64,000 bases of DNA from Synechocystis sp. PCC 6714 (lineage in GTDB: Bacteria > Cyanobacteriota > Cyanobacteriia > Cyanobacteriales > Microcystaceae), in the NCBI RefSeq assembly GCF_000478825.2, contig NZ_CP007542.1, positions 1 to 64,000 of the forward strand, given 5' to 3'. The notes under the pieces were generated by a model. That model saw only the letters and a program-made list of their open reading frames with translations. It had not been told where the DNA came from and ran no database searches. The position numbers were made by a program, and so were the translations under genes. This document shows, one piece after another, positions 48,361-58,348 of the stretch; positions within the stretch are counted from its first letter, which is position 1; each line of letters opens with the position of its first letter.

Positions 48361-48762
48361 TTAGCCCAATAATTGCCGTCGTTTTTGCTCAAATTCATAT
48401 TCCGTCAACAGCCCTTCTAGTCGCAACTGTTCCAACTCTCGCATTGCTTCGGCCATGGTGATTACCTGTTGGGATGGTTGTAGACTATGCCCACTCTGTT
48501 GCCAATTTCCCTCCAGTGCGTTGAATTGGCGATTAAATTCCTCCTCTCCCTGGACAAAGTACCAGACTGCATCGATGGCGCAAGCAATTCTGGGTATGGG
48601 AGTATTCCACAATAGCCAATAGACCCCCGCCCAAATCGGTTGGCCCAAGTAGAGTTTGTGTAATCCAGCGATGGGCCAGGGCAGTACCGCCGATATCACC
48701 GCCAAGGCGATCGCCCAGTAGCGACGTTTCGGCAAAGATAGGAGAGGACTTAGCAAGGACAT
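48361..48762 (-). CDS. TM2-like membrane protein with SHOCT-type C-terminus
   Basis: A 133-residue protein. Two helices joined by IAGLHKLYLGQPIWAGVYW match the TM2 pattern (about 15-72), and the last 28 residues, EAMRELEQLRLEGLLTEYEFEQKR in part, form a SHOCT-like short helical module. Function unknown. The stop lies about 120 bases after the CsgG-like gene start on the same strand. Confidence 0.75.
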   Translation of the reverse strand: MSLLSPLLSLPKRRYWAIALAVISAVLPWPIAGLHKLYLGQPIWAGVYWLLWNTPIPRIACAIDAVWYFVQGEEEFNRQFNALEGNWQQSGHSLQPSQQVITMAEAMRELEQLRLEGLLTEYEFEQKRRQLLG

Positions 48763-49297
48763 AGTGGCAATTCTGAATGAATTCTGAAGACAGGTTAAAT
48801 TTCAGTCCCAATCAATTACCCCATCGGTGGTCAGGCATCGTTAATTCCCTTTGGCTACAGGGCCAGGTGACCGATAATAGGGCTGGCGATCAGCTTAAAA
48901 TTCGGAAAACCGTATTTTACCGGGGAAAAATAAACTTTTACAATGGGGATGGCGGCCGTGGTGCCAACAACGTTAGGAACAAAGAGTGAATTTACTCCCC
49001 TTTGGTTCCCCTGTAAACCAGCAATTACTCCGTTAGCCTAATTAACCTATTCGTTAGTTTTGGTTAGCTCAGACCTAACTCTAATTTAATTAAAATTTAG
49101 CTAGTCTGACTTTCCGCTTTTTATTTTGATTATTTTTAAATCTTCTTATGGATAATTTTGGATAATTTAAGTTGATTGTTGGTTGATTGCTTAGATGGGG
49201 GTTCAAACCATTGCCAAATCGATCATTTACTTACTGTCTAGCCTTTTTCTATGTCTAGCAGTAATACTCACCGATGTTTATTCCAGAGGTCACAACC
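48763..49297. other. Gene-free interval upstream of the DUF1825 gene
   Basis: No convincing gene is seen in these 535 bases. The last 300 are AT-rich, with a weak GTTAG/CTAAC inverted repeat near 49,062-49,078. AACGTTAGGAAC at about 48,969 also occurs at the attC-like site near 63,580, but no paired half-site is present here. The promoters of the divergent flanking genes must lie within it. Confidence 0.4.
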
Positions 49298-49612
49298 ATG
49301 AGTTTTTTTGATTCAGATATCATTCAACAGGAAGCCAAACAGTTGTTTGAAGACTATCAATCTTTGACCAAATTGGGCAGTGATTATGGCAAATTTGATC
49401 GGGACGGCAAAATAATTTTTATTGAGCAGATGGAAGCCCTAATGGACCGCTACAAAGTTTTTATGAAACGCTTCGAACTTTCTGACGATTTCATGGCTAA
49501 AATGACCGTGGAACAAATGAAAACCCAACTGGGGCAGTTTGGTATGTCACCCCAACAAATGTTCGACCAAATGAATTTCACCCTAGAAAGGATGAAGGCC
49601 GAAATTCGTTAG
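49298..49612 (+). CDS. DUF1825 family protein
   Basis: A 104-residue helical protein of a cyanobacteria-specific family of unknown role. MSFFDSDIIQQEAKQLFEDY and the EQMEALMDRYKVFMKRFELS block are typical. GAGGT precedes ATG 49,298, which I prefer over 49,274. Confidence 0.82.
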   Translation: MSFFDSDIIQQEAKQLFEDYQSLTKLGSDYGKFDRDGKIIFIEQMEALMDRYKVFMKRFELSDDFMAKMTVEQMKTQLGQFGMSPQQMFDQMNFTLERMKAEIR

Positions 49613-49698
49613 ATCCTCCCCGCCCGAGTCACCTAGCCAGACGTTCCCCCCAATGTCAGAATGGTGAAAGTAGGTTCCCCGTAATAATTGCGAGAACT

Positions 49699-50550
49699 AT
49701 GCCCACCCTGGATCTTTTGGGTTTTCCTCACCATTATCAGCAATCTGGCTTTGGCCAGCGGGGGTCTGGCCCCACCCTAGTTTTTGTCCATGGTTGGCTC
49801 CTCAGTCACCATTATTGGTTGCCCCTGATGGAACTGCTGTCTGGGCAATATTCCTGTGTAGGCTATGATCTGAGGGGCTTTGGTGCCTCCCAGAGTCCTG
49901 ACCACTGCCGCCCAAACTACGATCTAGAAGCCTACGGCCGAGATTTGATCGATTTATTGGAGAAACTGAACATCGAGCAAGCCTGGTTAGTGGGCCATTC
50001 CCTTGGGGGCAGTGTGGCCATTTGGGCAGCTCACCTCTGTCCGGAGCGGGTTAAAGGAGTGATTTGTCTAAATGCAGGAGGCGGTATTTACCTCAAGGAA
50101 GAGTTTGAAAAGTTTCGCTCTGCCGGGGAAAAGTTGTTAGATTTTCGTCCCCCCTGGTTAGCCAAGTTACCCTTGCTAGATTTGGCTTTCGGCCGGTTCA
50201 TGGTGCGTAAACCCCTGGGGAGGCAGTGGGGGCGGCAGAGATTATTGGATTTTCTGCGAGCTGATGATCGGGCAGCTAGAGGTTCGCTATTGGAAAGTAC
50301 CACCGAAGCGGCGGTGCATTTATTGCCCAAATTGGTAGCGGAATTACCCCAGCCTATGTATTTTTTGGCGGGAAAAAATGACCGGGTAATGGAATTGCAA
50401 TACGTCAAATATCTGGCCAGTTTCCATAGTTTGTTCGCTGAGCTGGGGAAAAATGTGGTGGAGATAGAAGACTGTGGTCATTTTGCCATGCTAGAACAGT
50501 TGCCATTGGTGGCAAATAAATTGCAGCAAATTGTAGGGACTACCTTGTGA
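49699..50550 (+). CDS. Alpha/beta hydrolase
   Basis: A 283-residue hydrolase with LVFVHGWLLSHHYW near 27, nucleophile elbow GHSLGG near 101, the acid in AGKNDRVM and histidine in EDCGHFAMLEQ. No signal peptide. The family includes esterases and haloperoxidase-like enzymes; the substrate is unknown. Confidence 0.88.
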   Translation: MPTLDLLGFPHHYQQSGFGQRGSGPTLVFVHGWLLSHHYWLPLMELLSGQYSCVGYDLRGFGASQSPDHCRPNYDLEAYGRDLIDLLEKLNIEQAWLVGHSLGGSVAIWAAHLCPERVKGVICLNAGGGIYLKEEFEKFRSAGEKLLDFRPPWLAKLPLLDLAFGRFMVRKPLGRQWGRQRLLDFLRADDRAARGSLLESTTEAAVHLLPKLVAELPQPMYFLAGKNDRVMELQYVKYLASFHSLFAELGKNVVEIEDCGHFAMLEQLPLVANKLQQIVGTTL

Positions 50551-50633
50551 ATTTCAGCATTGTTAAAGGTATTGATAGCTGAACCAATGGCTGAAAAAGT
50601 ATCATAGATGATCGTTACCCTAGTTTTTTGCCA

Positions 50634-52025
50634 ATGAATTTAGCCATCATCAAAGCGACTCTGCCGGAATTAATTAGCCGTTACCAATCCCAAGCAGACT
50701 TTATCAGTATTCGCTTGGAGCAATCCGAGGGTACCCAAATTAGTCTACGGGGAGCGCAGGTGGAAACCCTTAGTGAAGGCATTGCCATGGGCGGCCAGGT
50801 GCGGGTTTGCCATCAAGGAGGTTGGGGCTTTGCTAGTTTCAATCGTTGGGAACAGTTACATCAAAGACTAGAAGAGGCGATCGCCGCCGCCAGATTAATT
50901 GGGGACGATGAAACCCTGTTGGCCCCCATTGATCCGATTCAACAAACATTCATTAATCCTTTGACAGGCAAGGATCCCCGCCAGATTGGTTTAGCTGATA
51001 AAAAAGCCCTCTGTGACCACTACAATGACCTGCTCCGGAGCACTAGCGACAAAATTACCACTACCCATGTGCGCTACAGCGATAGCCAGCAGACAGTGTT
51101 GCTAGCTACTTCGGAAGGCACTCTGTTGGAACAATGTTGGTGGGATTTGGAAATGCGTTTTGCGGCTACTGCTAAAGATGGTAACGGCGTTCAAGTGGGC
51201 AGGGAAACCACTGGCTCCCGCCGGGGCTACGGGGACTTGGAAAATTTAGACCAGGTGGTGCAGGGGGCAGCCAAACGGGCAGTGAAAGCATTAAATTTGC
51301 CCACAGTGCAGGGAAAAACTTATCCGGTGGTAATTGACCCCATTTTGACGGGGCTATTTGTCCATGAAGCCTTTGGCCATCTGTCCGAAGCGGATATGCT
51401 CTACGAAAATCCCGACTTTTTGGAAGTGATGAGTTTGGGTCGGCGCTTTGGGCCGCCGGAGTTACAGATTTTCGATGGAGCGGCTCCACCGGGGCACCGG
51501 GGCAGTTATGGTTTTGACGACGAAGGGGTGCCTGCTGGTACGACCCAGTTGATTAAAGATGGGCAATTGGTGGCCAGGCTCCATTCCAGGGAAACGGCGG
51601 GGAAATTGGGGGAACAGCCCACTGGAAACGCCCGCTGCTTGAACTACCACTATCCCCCCATTGTGCGGATGACCAATACGTGGATTGGCCGGGGAGAAAC
51701 CCCGGTGGCCAATTTGTTCGATGGCATTGATGAAGGGGTGTACGCCAAAAATTGGCTGGGGGGTATGACCAATGGGGAAATGTTCACCTTTAGTGCGGGG
51801 GAAGCTTGGATGATTCGCAATGGCCGGCTAGCGGAACCGGTCAAGGATGTCACCCTCTCCGGGAATGTGTTTAAAACCCTGGCTAACATCGAGGCGATCG
51901 CCGACGACTTTTATTGGGATGAGTCCGGGGGTTGTGGCAAAGGGGGCCAAAATGGTTTAGCCGTGGGTTGTGGTGGCCCCAGTTTACGCATCCGGGACGT
52001 GGTGGTGGGGGGTGATGTCGCCTAG
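50634..52025 (+). CDS. tldD: TldD/PmbA-family metalloprotease
   Basis: Zinc metallopeptidase of the TldD/TldE type, 463 residues, cytoplasmic. The metal site HEAFGH is at about 244-249, followed by SEADMLYEN. In other bacteria TldD with TldE degrades unfolded peptides and matures small peptides; the partner gene is not in this window. ATG 50,634 chosen over TTG 50,628. The stop overlaps the convergent mnmA stop by four bases. Confidence 0.92.
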   Translation: MNLAIIKATLPELISRYQSQADFISIRLEQSEGTQISLRGAQVETLSEGIAMGGQVRVCHQGGWGFASFNRWEQLHQRLEEAIAAARLIGDDETLLAPIDPIQQTFINPLTGKDPRQIGLADKKALCDHYNDLLRSTSDKITTTHVRYSDSQQTVLLATSEGTLLEQCWWDLEMRFAATAKDGNGVQVGRETTGSRRGYGDLENLDQVVQGAAKRAVKALNLPTVQGKTYPVVIDPILTGLFVHEAFGHLSEADMLYENPDFLEVMSLGRRFGPPELQIFDGAAPPGHRGSYGFDDEGVPAGTTQLIKDGQLVARLHSRETAGKLGEQPTGNARCLNYHYPPIVRMTNTWIGRGETPVANLFDGIDEGVYAKNWLGGMTNGEMFTFSAGEAWMIRNGRLAEPVKDVTLSGNVFKTLANIEAIADDFYWDESGGCGKGGQNGLAVGCGGPSLRIRDVVVGGDVA

Positions 52026-53098
52026 ACCCCTGCTTTTTCCGACTTTTGGGGGCAGATGATGCCTCCCCCTAGCACCCGATCGCCATCGTAGAGCACTGCG
52101 GCCTGGCCGGGGGTGATGCCAAATTGGGGTTGATCAAATACCAGTTTCACCTGTTGATCATCCCAGGGAATAGCATTGACCGTCACCGGAGCAGAACGGT
52201 AACGCACCTGCACTTCACAACGAATGGGTGCTGTCGGCTCTGGAATGGAAACCCAATTGAGCCTTTGTACGTAGCATTCTCCACTGCCCGCACTCTGGCG
52301 ATCGCCGACAATGACCCGATTCATCACCGGATCGAGCTTAACCACGTATAACGGTTCCGCGGCCGCAATGCCCAGTCCCTTCCGTTGGCCAATGGTGTAG
52401 TGATGAATGCCCTCATGGTGTCCCAACACCGCTCCGGACAGGTCAACAATTTCCCCCGCTTTGGGGGCAATGTATTTGTCCAAAAAGTCCCGCATGGAGC
52501 CATGGGCCTCAATCAGGCATAAATCCTGGCTATCTTTTTTTTCCGCCGTGCTGAGGTCAAATTCCGCCGCCAACTGTCTGGTCACAGTCTTCGTTTGCTC
52601 CCCCAGGGGGAAGAGGGTGGCCGCTAAAATTTCCTGGGACAGGTCATAGAGAAAGTAGGATTGATCCTTCTGGCGATCGACCGCCCTTAACAACTCATAG
52701 CGTTGACTTTCTTGGTTTAAGCAAATGCGGGCATAGTGCCCCGTGGCAATTTTATCGATGCCGAGGGACTGCTGAGCATATTGCAGCATGGGGCCAAATT
52801 TAACCGCCTTATTGCATTGGGAACAGGGTAATGGGGTCACTCCCTCGCCGTAGCCTTGCACCAGATAATCAATAATGTGATTTTGAAATAAATCCCTGGT
52901 GTCCACAATTTCGTGGGGTACCCCCAACTGCTCACAAATGGAAGCCGCATCCACTAGCCCTTCCGAACAGCATTGACCCTTACCCTTCATTAACCAGAGG
53001 GTCACCCCTACCACGGCATAACCCTGACGGTGCAACAGGGCCGCCGCCACCGAACTATCTACCCCACCGGATAGTCCCACCACTACTTTCTGCGTCAT
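52022..53098 (-). CDS. mnmA: tRNA-specific 2-thiouridylase MnmA
   Basis: Installs the 2-thio group on wobble uridine of tRNA Lys, Glu and Gln using ATP. The 358 residues have the PP-loop GLSGGVDSS near residue 8 and the two catalytic cysteines in [11 protein letters not shown] and [14 protein letters not shown]-terminal beta-barrel follows. It is transcribed away from the ParA-like island. Confidence 0.96.
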   Translation of the reverse strand: MTQKVVVGLSGGVDSSVAAALLHRQGYAVVGVTLWLMKGKGQCCSEGLVDAASICEQLGVPHEIVDTRDLFQNHIIDYLVQGYGEGVTPLPCSQCNKAVKFGPMLQYAQQSLGIDKIATGHYARICLNQESQRYELLRAVDRQKDQSYFLYDLSQEILAATLFPLGEQTKTVTRQLAAEFDLSTAEKKDSQDLCLIEAHGSMRDFLDKYIAPKAGEIVDLSGAVLGHHEGIHHYTIGQRKGLGIAAAEPLYVVKLDPVMNRVIVGDRQSAGSGECYVQRLNWVSIPEPTAPIRCEVQVRYRSAPVTVNAIPWDDQQVKLVFDQPQFGITPGQAAVLYDGDRVLGGGIICPQKSEKAGV

Positions 53099-53318
53099 TG
53101 CTGATTTACTCTGCGCTCCAAATTGACAAGGGTTGCTCTAACAAATAGACCCTAACCCAGCTTAACCTAGAAAAACTACCGCTAAAAACCACAAAGACAA
53201 ATAAAACTTAGGAACTTATGGCTGAAGGCGATCAATGCCACTGACAAGGTTTTTGGCGTTCTAATCATTAGGGAAAAAAGATTTTAGTCACAGCCCTTGC
53301 GACAGTATCCCATTGTAA

Positions 53319-53333
53319 GGTACACTGTGTACC
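53319..53333. promoter_or_regulatory. Perfect 15-base palindrome upstream of the ParA-like gene
   Basis: GGTACACTGTGTACC is a perfect 7-base inverted repeat around a single T, ending 15 bases before ATG 53,349. Its position suggests an operator for a dimeric regulator, perhaps the ParA-like protein itself. The GTA-N7-TAC spacing does not fit NtcA (N8). Confidence 0.55.
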
Positions 53334-53348
53334 AAATGTGACGGATAT

Positions 53349-54374
53349 ATGTCTATGCGGTCTTATGCTTTTTGGAACAATAAAGGTGGTACGGGAAAAA
53401 CATCACTCATTTTCCAAACCATTCTCGCCTACGCAAAAATACACCCTGACAAACAAATACTGGTTCTTGACCTTTGTCCACAAGCAAATCTCTCTGAGCT
53501 GATGCTAGGAGGGCTTGTTGGTGGAGGGAGCCAAAGACTATTACAAATTCAAGGGCAAACACCTCGTGCAACAGTTGGTGGATACTTCCAAATGAGGCTT
53601 CCACAGCCATATTCACCACCAAATTTTAATCCGCTAGATTTTATTATTAGTCCGCAGACACTGAACTCAAATGTCGAAGTGAATGTTTCTTTACTGGCAG
53701 GAGATCCCTTACTTGAACTTCAAGCAACAGCAATTTCCACTTTAGCAAACACTCAAATTCCTGGATCAAATTCATGGCTGGCTGTAATTGATTGGCTAAG
53801 AGATTTTTTGTCACCAATTTCACAAACGTTTGATACTGTTTTTATTGATTGTAATCCTAGTTTTTCAATTTATACTCAGATTGCACTTTCGGTCGCTGAT
53901 TATTTAATTTTGCCTGTTATGGCTGATGATTCATCTAGAAGAGCACTCCAAAATGCATTTTCACTAGTCTACGGTCTACGGCTCCCTTCACCCATTTATG
54001 CACAACATTCTTTTTCTGACAAACTTGAGAGAGCAGAAAGAGAATTACCCAAAATTCATACAATTGTAAAAAATAGACTCACTCAATATATGGGGCCAGC
54101 TTCAGCCTATTCTGCCGTACTTAATACAATTGATACACAAGTTAGCCAATTAATGGTTAGCAATCCCAGATTGTTTGAATTTAATTCAATCGGTGCAATG
54201 ATAGAGGACATGAGAGATTTTGGAACAACCGGTGTAGTTGCATTTGCCCGTGGTCAGTCTTTCCAGGATTTAACAGCAGGACGCCACAACATTAGTGGTC
54301 GGCGTGTACAAGTCAGAGAATCATATAGGAAAGATGCCGTTGATGCGCTCCAAAAACTAGTTGTTCGAATTTGA
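53349..54374 (+). CDS. Orphan ParA/MinD-type ATPase
   Basis: A 341-residue P-loop ATPase with the deviant Walker A NNKGGTGKTS near residue 9 and VLDLCPQANLSE (Walker A'-like), then VFIDCNPSFS as Walker B. ParA proteins form ATP-dependent dimers on DNA or cargo. The C-terminal 120 residues, including RGQSFQDLTAGRHNISG, go beyond the core fold. No parB-like gene is adjacent, so it is not a standard partition cassette. The gene is AT-rich and HIP1-free between mnmA and a GH13 gene, which suggests insertion. Start could also be ATG 53,355. Confidence 0.82.
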   Translation: MSMRSYAFWNNKGGTGKTSLIFQTILAYAKIHPDKQILVLDLCPQANLSELMLGGLVGGGSQRLLQIQGQTPRATVGGYFQMRLPQPYSPPNFNPLDFIISPQTLNSNVEVNVSLLAGDPLLELQATAISTLANTQIPGSNSWLAVIDWLRDFLSPISQTFDTVFIDCNPSFSIYTQIALSVADYLILPVMADDSSRRALQNAFSLVYGLRLPSPIYAQHSFSDKLERAERELPKIHTIVKNRLTQYMGPASAYSAVLNTIDTQVSQLMVSNPRLFEFNSIGAMIEDMRDFGTTGVVAFARGQSFQDLTAGRHNISGRRVQVRESYRKDAVDALQKLVVRI

Positions 54375-54504
54375 TTTGATCTTATCAATTTACTATTTAT
54401 TATTGGAATTAACTTATGTTAAATAATTCCTGTAGTTGTACTTAATTAGGATTAAATAGTTGGTTAATTCTTTCACTTCCTCATCATCATTTTAAGGATA
54501 ACAA

Positions 54505-55965
54505 CTATACCGATAAACCTAAAATCATCCCCGATTGAGGGGAAAGATTTAAAAGCAAACCCGACGGATGACTTTGGAATTCTGTGGCAACGTTAATAGT
54601 AAAGACAGTTTCAATTAACTGTGAATCTAGAACTTCGAGAGGCAGAGAGATTGCCACATCCTTATCCCCTGGGTTAACTGCGACAATTAAGATTTCATCG
54701 CCATATTGTCGCTGAAAAACATAGCCCATACCTTCCATGGCGAGAATTTTGTAATCCCCCAGTTGTAAACATTGATAACGATGGCGCAGGGCAGTCAGTT
54801 GTTGATAGAATTCTCGGCAATTCAAATCCCAATCAGTTTTTGCAGGAAAAACACGGCGGCAATCGGGATCGGCTCCCCCTGCTAAGCCCACTTCGTCAGC
54901 GTAGTAAACACAGGGAGCCCCGGGAAAGGTAAACATCAACAGGAGGGCTAGGTCAACGCTCCGGCGATCACCATTGGCCAGGGTTAATAGTCGGGCCGTG
55001 TCATGGCTATTGAGCAAATTCAATTGGGTTAACTGGATTTCCCAGGGATGCCGTTGCAGCAGTTGGCTAATTTTTTCCCCATAGGCTTCGGCGGTTAAGG
55101 CCGGGTAGGGGCGGTATTCTTCCCCTCGTAGATACTCTTTTTGCAGGCGATCGCCAATGGTGAAAGCCACGGTAGGTTCGGTGAATCGATAATTCATCAC
55201 GCCATCAAATTGGTCTCCACCTAACCAGGGGCTAGCATCGCGCCAAATTTCTCCGACAATGTAGGCTTCGGGATTAATGGCCTTGACCCGGCGGCGAAAT
55301 TCCTGCCAAAATCCTGCCGCTTTGACACAATCGGGCACATCCAAGCGCCAACCATCAATGCCTTGGGCAATCCAATATTCCCCCACTCGCATAATATATT
55401 CCCGCACGTCGGGATTATCGTGGTTAAACTGCGGCAATGCCCGCAAATCTACCCAACCCCGGTAATTGGCCGGTAGGGAACCGTCGTAGGCTGATAGGGG
55501 CCAATCTTCGATGTAAAACCAATCTAACCAGGGAGAATGGGGACCATTTTCCAAAATATCGTTGAAAAAGAAGAAACCCCGGCTGGCATGGTTAAATACT
55601 CCATCCAGTACCACTTTCATCCCCCGGCCATGGGCGGCGGCCAGTAGGGCTTGGAGCGCTTCGTTGCCCCCCAGCAGGGGATCCACTTGGTAATAGTCAT
55701 GGGTGTGGTAACGGTGGTTACAGGCGGACTGGAAAATGGGGGTCAAATACAGAGCAGTAATGCCCAAATCCTGCAGATAATCTAAATGTTCGATCACGCC
55801 CCAGAGGTTCCCCCCTTTATAGCCCTCCACCGTTGGTGGTGTATCCCATGGTTCTAGCTTTGGTTGTTGAGCGACGGCGATCGCCTGTTGTTGGCCGATG
55901 GCGAAACGATCCGGAAAAATTTGATAGAAAACAGCTTTTTTAACCCAATCCGGGGTAATAACCAT
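54505..55965 (-). CDS. GH13 alpha-amylase-family glycosidase
   Basis: A 486-residue (beta/alpha)8 enzyme acting on alpha-glucans or maltodextrins, probably cytoplasmic as no signal peptide is seen. Conserved regions: DGVFNHASRG, GWRLDVPD (nucleophile aspartate), VGEIWRDA (acid/base glutamate) and LLNSHDTARLL (transition-state aspartate). It is like neopullulanase or cyclomaltodextrinase catalytic domains but lacks their usual N-terminal domain. Confidence 0.92.
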   Translation of the reverse strand: MVITPDWVKKAVFYQIFPDRFAIGQQQAIAVAQQPKLEPWDTPPTVEGYKGGNLWGVIEHLDYLQDLGITALYLTPIFQSACNHRYHTHDYYQVDPLLGGNEALQALLAAAHGRGMKVVLDGVFNHASRGFFFFNDILENGPHSPWLDWFYIEDWPLSAYDGSLPANYRGWVDLRALPQFNHDNPDVREYIMRVGEYWIAQGIDGWRLDVPDCVKAAGFWQEFRRRVKAINPEAYIVGEIWRDASPWLGGDQFDGVMNYRFTEPTVAFTIGDRLQKEYLRGEEYRPYPALTAEAYGEKISQLLQRHPWEIQLTQLNLLNSHDTARLLTLANGDRRSVDLALLLMFTFPGAPCVYYADEVGLAGGADPDCRRVFPAKTDWDLNCREFYQQLTALRHRYQCLQLGDYKILAMEGMGYVFQRQYGDEILIVAVNPGDKDVAISLPLEVLDSQLIETVFTINVATEFQSHPSGLLLNLSPQSGMILGLSV

Positions 55966-56085
55966 GGTGATTCTAGTCCTTGTTAATAATTTGTTAATAT
56001 TTCCGCTGATGTAATGGTGGGGAACAGGTTTTTAAAGTCAATTTTTCGATAAACTGGAAACTCAGTTTTCCCCCAGGCCATTCCT

Positions 56086-57810
56086 ATGCTCCGACTCGAA
56101 CACATCCGCAAAATTTATCCCACCGGCGAAGTTCTTAAAGATGTGAACTGGGAAGTTAAACCAGAGGAACGGGTAGGCCTGGTGGGGGTCAACGGGGCCG
56201 GAAAATCCACCCAACTCAAGATCATTATGGGGGAAGTGGAGGCCACTGCGGGGGAAATTATTCGCCCATCTGCCCTGAAAATTGCCCATTTAACCCAGGA
56301 ATTTGACGTTACCCCCAGCCGTACTTTGCGGGAGGAAATGTGGACGGTATTCACTGAAGCGAACCAGGTTCAGGATGCCATGCACCATGTACATCAGCAA
56401 ATGGAAGTGGCCGATGCGGAAACCCTTGAAGATTTAATTCACAAATTAGATAAATTACAGCGGCAATTTGAAGCCCTGGATGGTTACCGTTTAGAGTCGC
56501 AAATTGAGCGAATTTTGCCAGAAATTGGTTTTGAACCGGAGGACGGCGATCGCCTGGTGAGTTCTTTTAGTGGCGGTTGGCAGATGCGGATCAGTTTGGG
56601 CAAAATTCTACTGCAGGAGCCGGATTTATTACTGCTGGACGAACCAACAAATCATTTAGATTTGGAAACCATTGAATGGTTAGAAATTTATCTCAAGGGC
56701 TTAAAAACCCCCATGGTGATTATTTCCCATGACCGGGAATTTTTAGACCGCCTTTGTACCAAAATTGTGGAAACCGAACGGGGGATATCCACCACCTATT
56801 TGGGCAATTATTCCAGTTACCTAGTGCAAAAAGAGGAAGGTAACCTCGCCCTGGCCAGCGCCTACGAACATCAACAAAAGGCCCTGGCCAAACAACAGGC
56901 TTTTGTGGATAAATTCCGGGCCAGTGCCACCCGTAGCACCCAAGCTAAAAGCCGGGAAAAACAACTGGAAAAGATTGAACGGGTAGAAGCCCCTCTAGGT
57001 GGAGTAAAGACCCTTAAATTTCATTTTCCCTCCGCCCCCCGCAGTGGCCGGCAAGTGGCGTTAATTGAAGACATCTCCCATTCCTACAACGATAAGCTAC
57101 TGTTTCTCGGTGCTAATTTAGAAATTGAACGGGGCGATCGCATTGCTTTTCTTGGCCCCAACGGTTGCGGTAAATCGACTTTATTACGGATGATTATGGG
57201 CATGGAATTGCCGGACGAAGGGCAGATTAAACTGGGGGACCATAACATTTTGCCCGGTTACTTTGAGCAAAACCAAGCGGAAGCTTTGGATTTACAAAAA
57301 ACTGTTATGGAGACAATCCATGACGAAGTGCCTGATTGGAAAAATGAAGAAGTGCGGACTCTATTGGGACGATTTCTTTTTTCTGGGGAAACGGTGTTTA
57401 AAAAAGTGGCCGCCCTCAGTGGTGGAGAAAAGGCCCGTTTAGCCCTGGCAAAAATGTTGCTCACACCGGCCAACTTTTTAATCCTGGATGAGCCAACTAA
57501 TCACTTAGATATTCCCGCCAAAGAAATGTTGGAGGAAGCATTACAAGAATATGAAGGCACCGTGGTGCTAGTTTCCCACGACCGTTATTTTATTTCCCGG
57601 GTGGCTAATAAAATAGTAGAAATTCGGGATGGAGAACTGGTGGTGTACAACGGTGATTATCACTACTATTTGGAAAAATTAGAAGCGGAAAAAGCGGAAG
57701 AAAAACGTCGCCTGGCCGCCGAACAAGCCGCTAAAAAACAGGCGGAAAAACGAGCTAAACAAGCCGGCAAAAAGGCAGAACAAAAAAGCAAAAAGGTCAT
57801 TGCTCCTTAG
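56086..57810 (+). CDS. ABC-F family ATPase
   Basis: Soluble protein of 574 residues with two ABC cassettes and no membrane part. Walker A motifs GVNGAGKST near 37 and GPNGCGKST near 357, signatures FSGGWQMR and LSGGEKARL, and Walker B LLLDEPTNHLD and LILDEPTNHLD are all intact. The interdomain linker (about 230-310) and a lysine/alanine-rich tail (about 535-574) are typical of ABC-F proteins that act at the ribosome. Which subfamily (Uup, YdiF or other) needs alignment; antibiotic protection is not implied. Confidence 0.92.
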   Translation: MLRLEHIRKIYPTGEVLKDVNWEVKPEERVGLVGVNGAGKSTQLKIIMGEVEATAGEIIRPSALKIAHLTQEFDVTPSRTLREEMWTVFTEANQVQDAMHHVHQQMEVADAETLEDLIHKLDKLQRQFEALDGYRLESQIERILPEIGFEPEDGDRLVSSFSGGWQMRISLGKILLQEPDLLLLDEPTNHLDLETIEWLEIYLKGLKTPMVIISHDREFLDRLCTKIVETERGISTTYLGNYSSYLVQKEEGNLALASAYEHQQKALAKQQAFVDKFRASATRSTQAKSREKQLEKIERVEAPLGGVKTLKFHFPSAPRSGRQVALIEDISHSYNDKLLFLGANLEIERGDRIAFLGPNGCGKSTLLRMIMGMELPDEGQIKLGDHNILPGYFEQNQAEALDLQKTVMETIHDEVPDWKNEEVRTLLGRFLFSGETVFKKVAALSGGEKARLALAKMLLTPANFLILDEPTNHLDIPAKEMLEEALQEYEGTVVLVSHDRYFISRVANKIVEIRDGELVVYNGDYHYYLEKLEAEKAEEKRRLAAEQAAKKQAEKRAKQAGKKAEQKSKKVIAP

Positions 57811-58348
57811 CTTCTATTTGCAAAGTTTTAGTTCGCTTCTTAAATCACCCAATATTGGTAAACTTTTACTTAGCCTCCCCTCCCAAGAGAAACCCATTGG
57901 TCACTCCCAAATTGTTTAGGCTAATTCCCTGTTTTTTGGGAGAGGTTGATTCTATACAGTGCGGTAAGAGTAGTGCTTGAGGTGAATGGCTTCTCGCACT
58001 ACATCCAATAGCTTTCGAGGGGGCATAGTTCATTTAAGGGTACGTTAATTGACATAACGCACCTTTCGGAATGATGTATGGAAAACTTCTGGCGATCGCT
58101 CTTTATCGCAGTGATATATGCAGATTTTCTTAAAAAAATGCGTATTTGGCCTGACATACGGAAATTTTTCGTATAATCCTTAGTTGTACCGCTTAAACTA
58201 CGGACAGCAACTAAAAGTCTATTGGCAGGACAGCTATCTTTAAGATCATGATACTCAGCAAAAAGCAATTGAAGCTACTGGTAGAGAGGTAGCTTATTAA
58301 TTTAAACTAGATCTATAGCAGTTATTTTAGGGCGTACAGCATATTTTG
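57811..58348. other. Gene-free interval before the TIGR04255 cassette
   Basis: No convincing gene in these 538 bases; an 89-codon minus-strand frame (57,999-58,268) looks accidental. CCCCTCCCAA near 57,876 pairs with TTGGGAGAGG near 57,940 (9 of 10) and could end the ABC-F transcript. The last HIP1 before the cassette is at about 58,091. Confidence 0.4.
58156..58177 (+). promoter_or_regulatory. TATAAT box overlapping a near-perfect palindrome
   Basis: ATACGGAAATTTTTCGTAT (58,156-58,174) pairs at 8 of 9 positions on each side and runs into TATAAT at 58,172-58,177. CTGACA 15 bases upstream could act as a -35. An operator over a -10 is a reasonable reading. The first gene of the cassette begins about 170 bases downstream. 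Confidence 0.4.

Noticed and set aside
48966-48982. AACGTTAGGAAC shared with the attC-like site
   Set aside because: No paired R'' or L arms are found upstream, so it is not an attC site.
53319-53333. NtcA site before the ParA-like gene
   Set aside because: The half-site spacing is GTA-N7-TAC, not N8, and no -10 box stands at the usual distance.
57999-58268. 89-codon minus-strand frame
   Set aside because: No ribosome site, and it overlaps the likely promoter/operator of the cassette.
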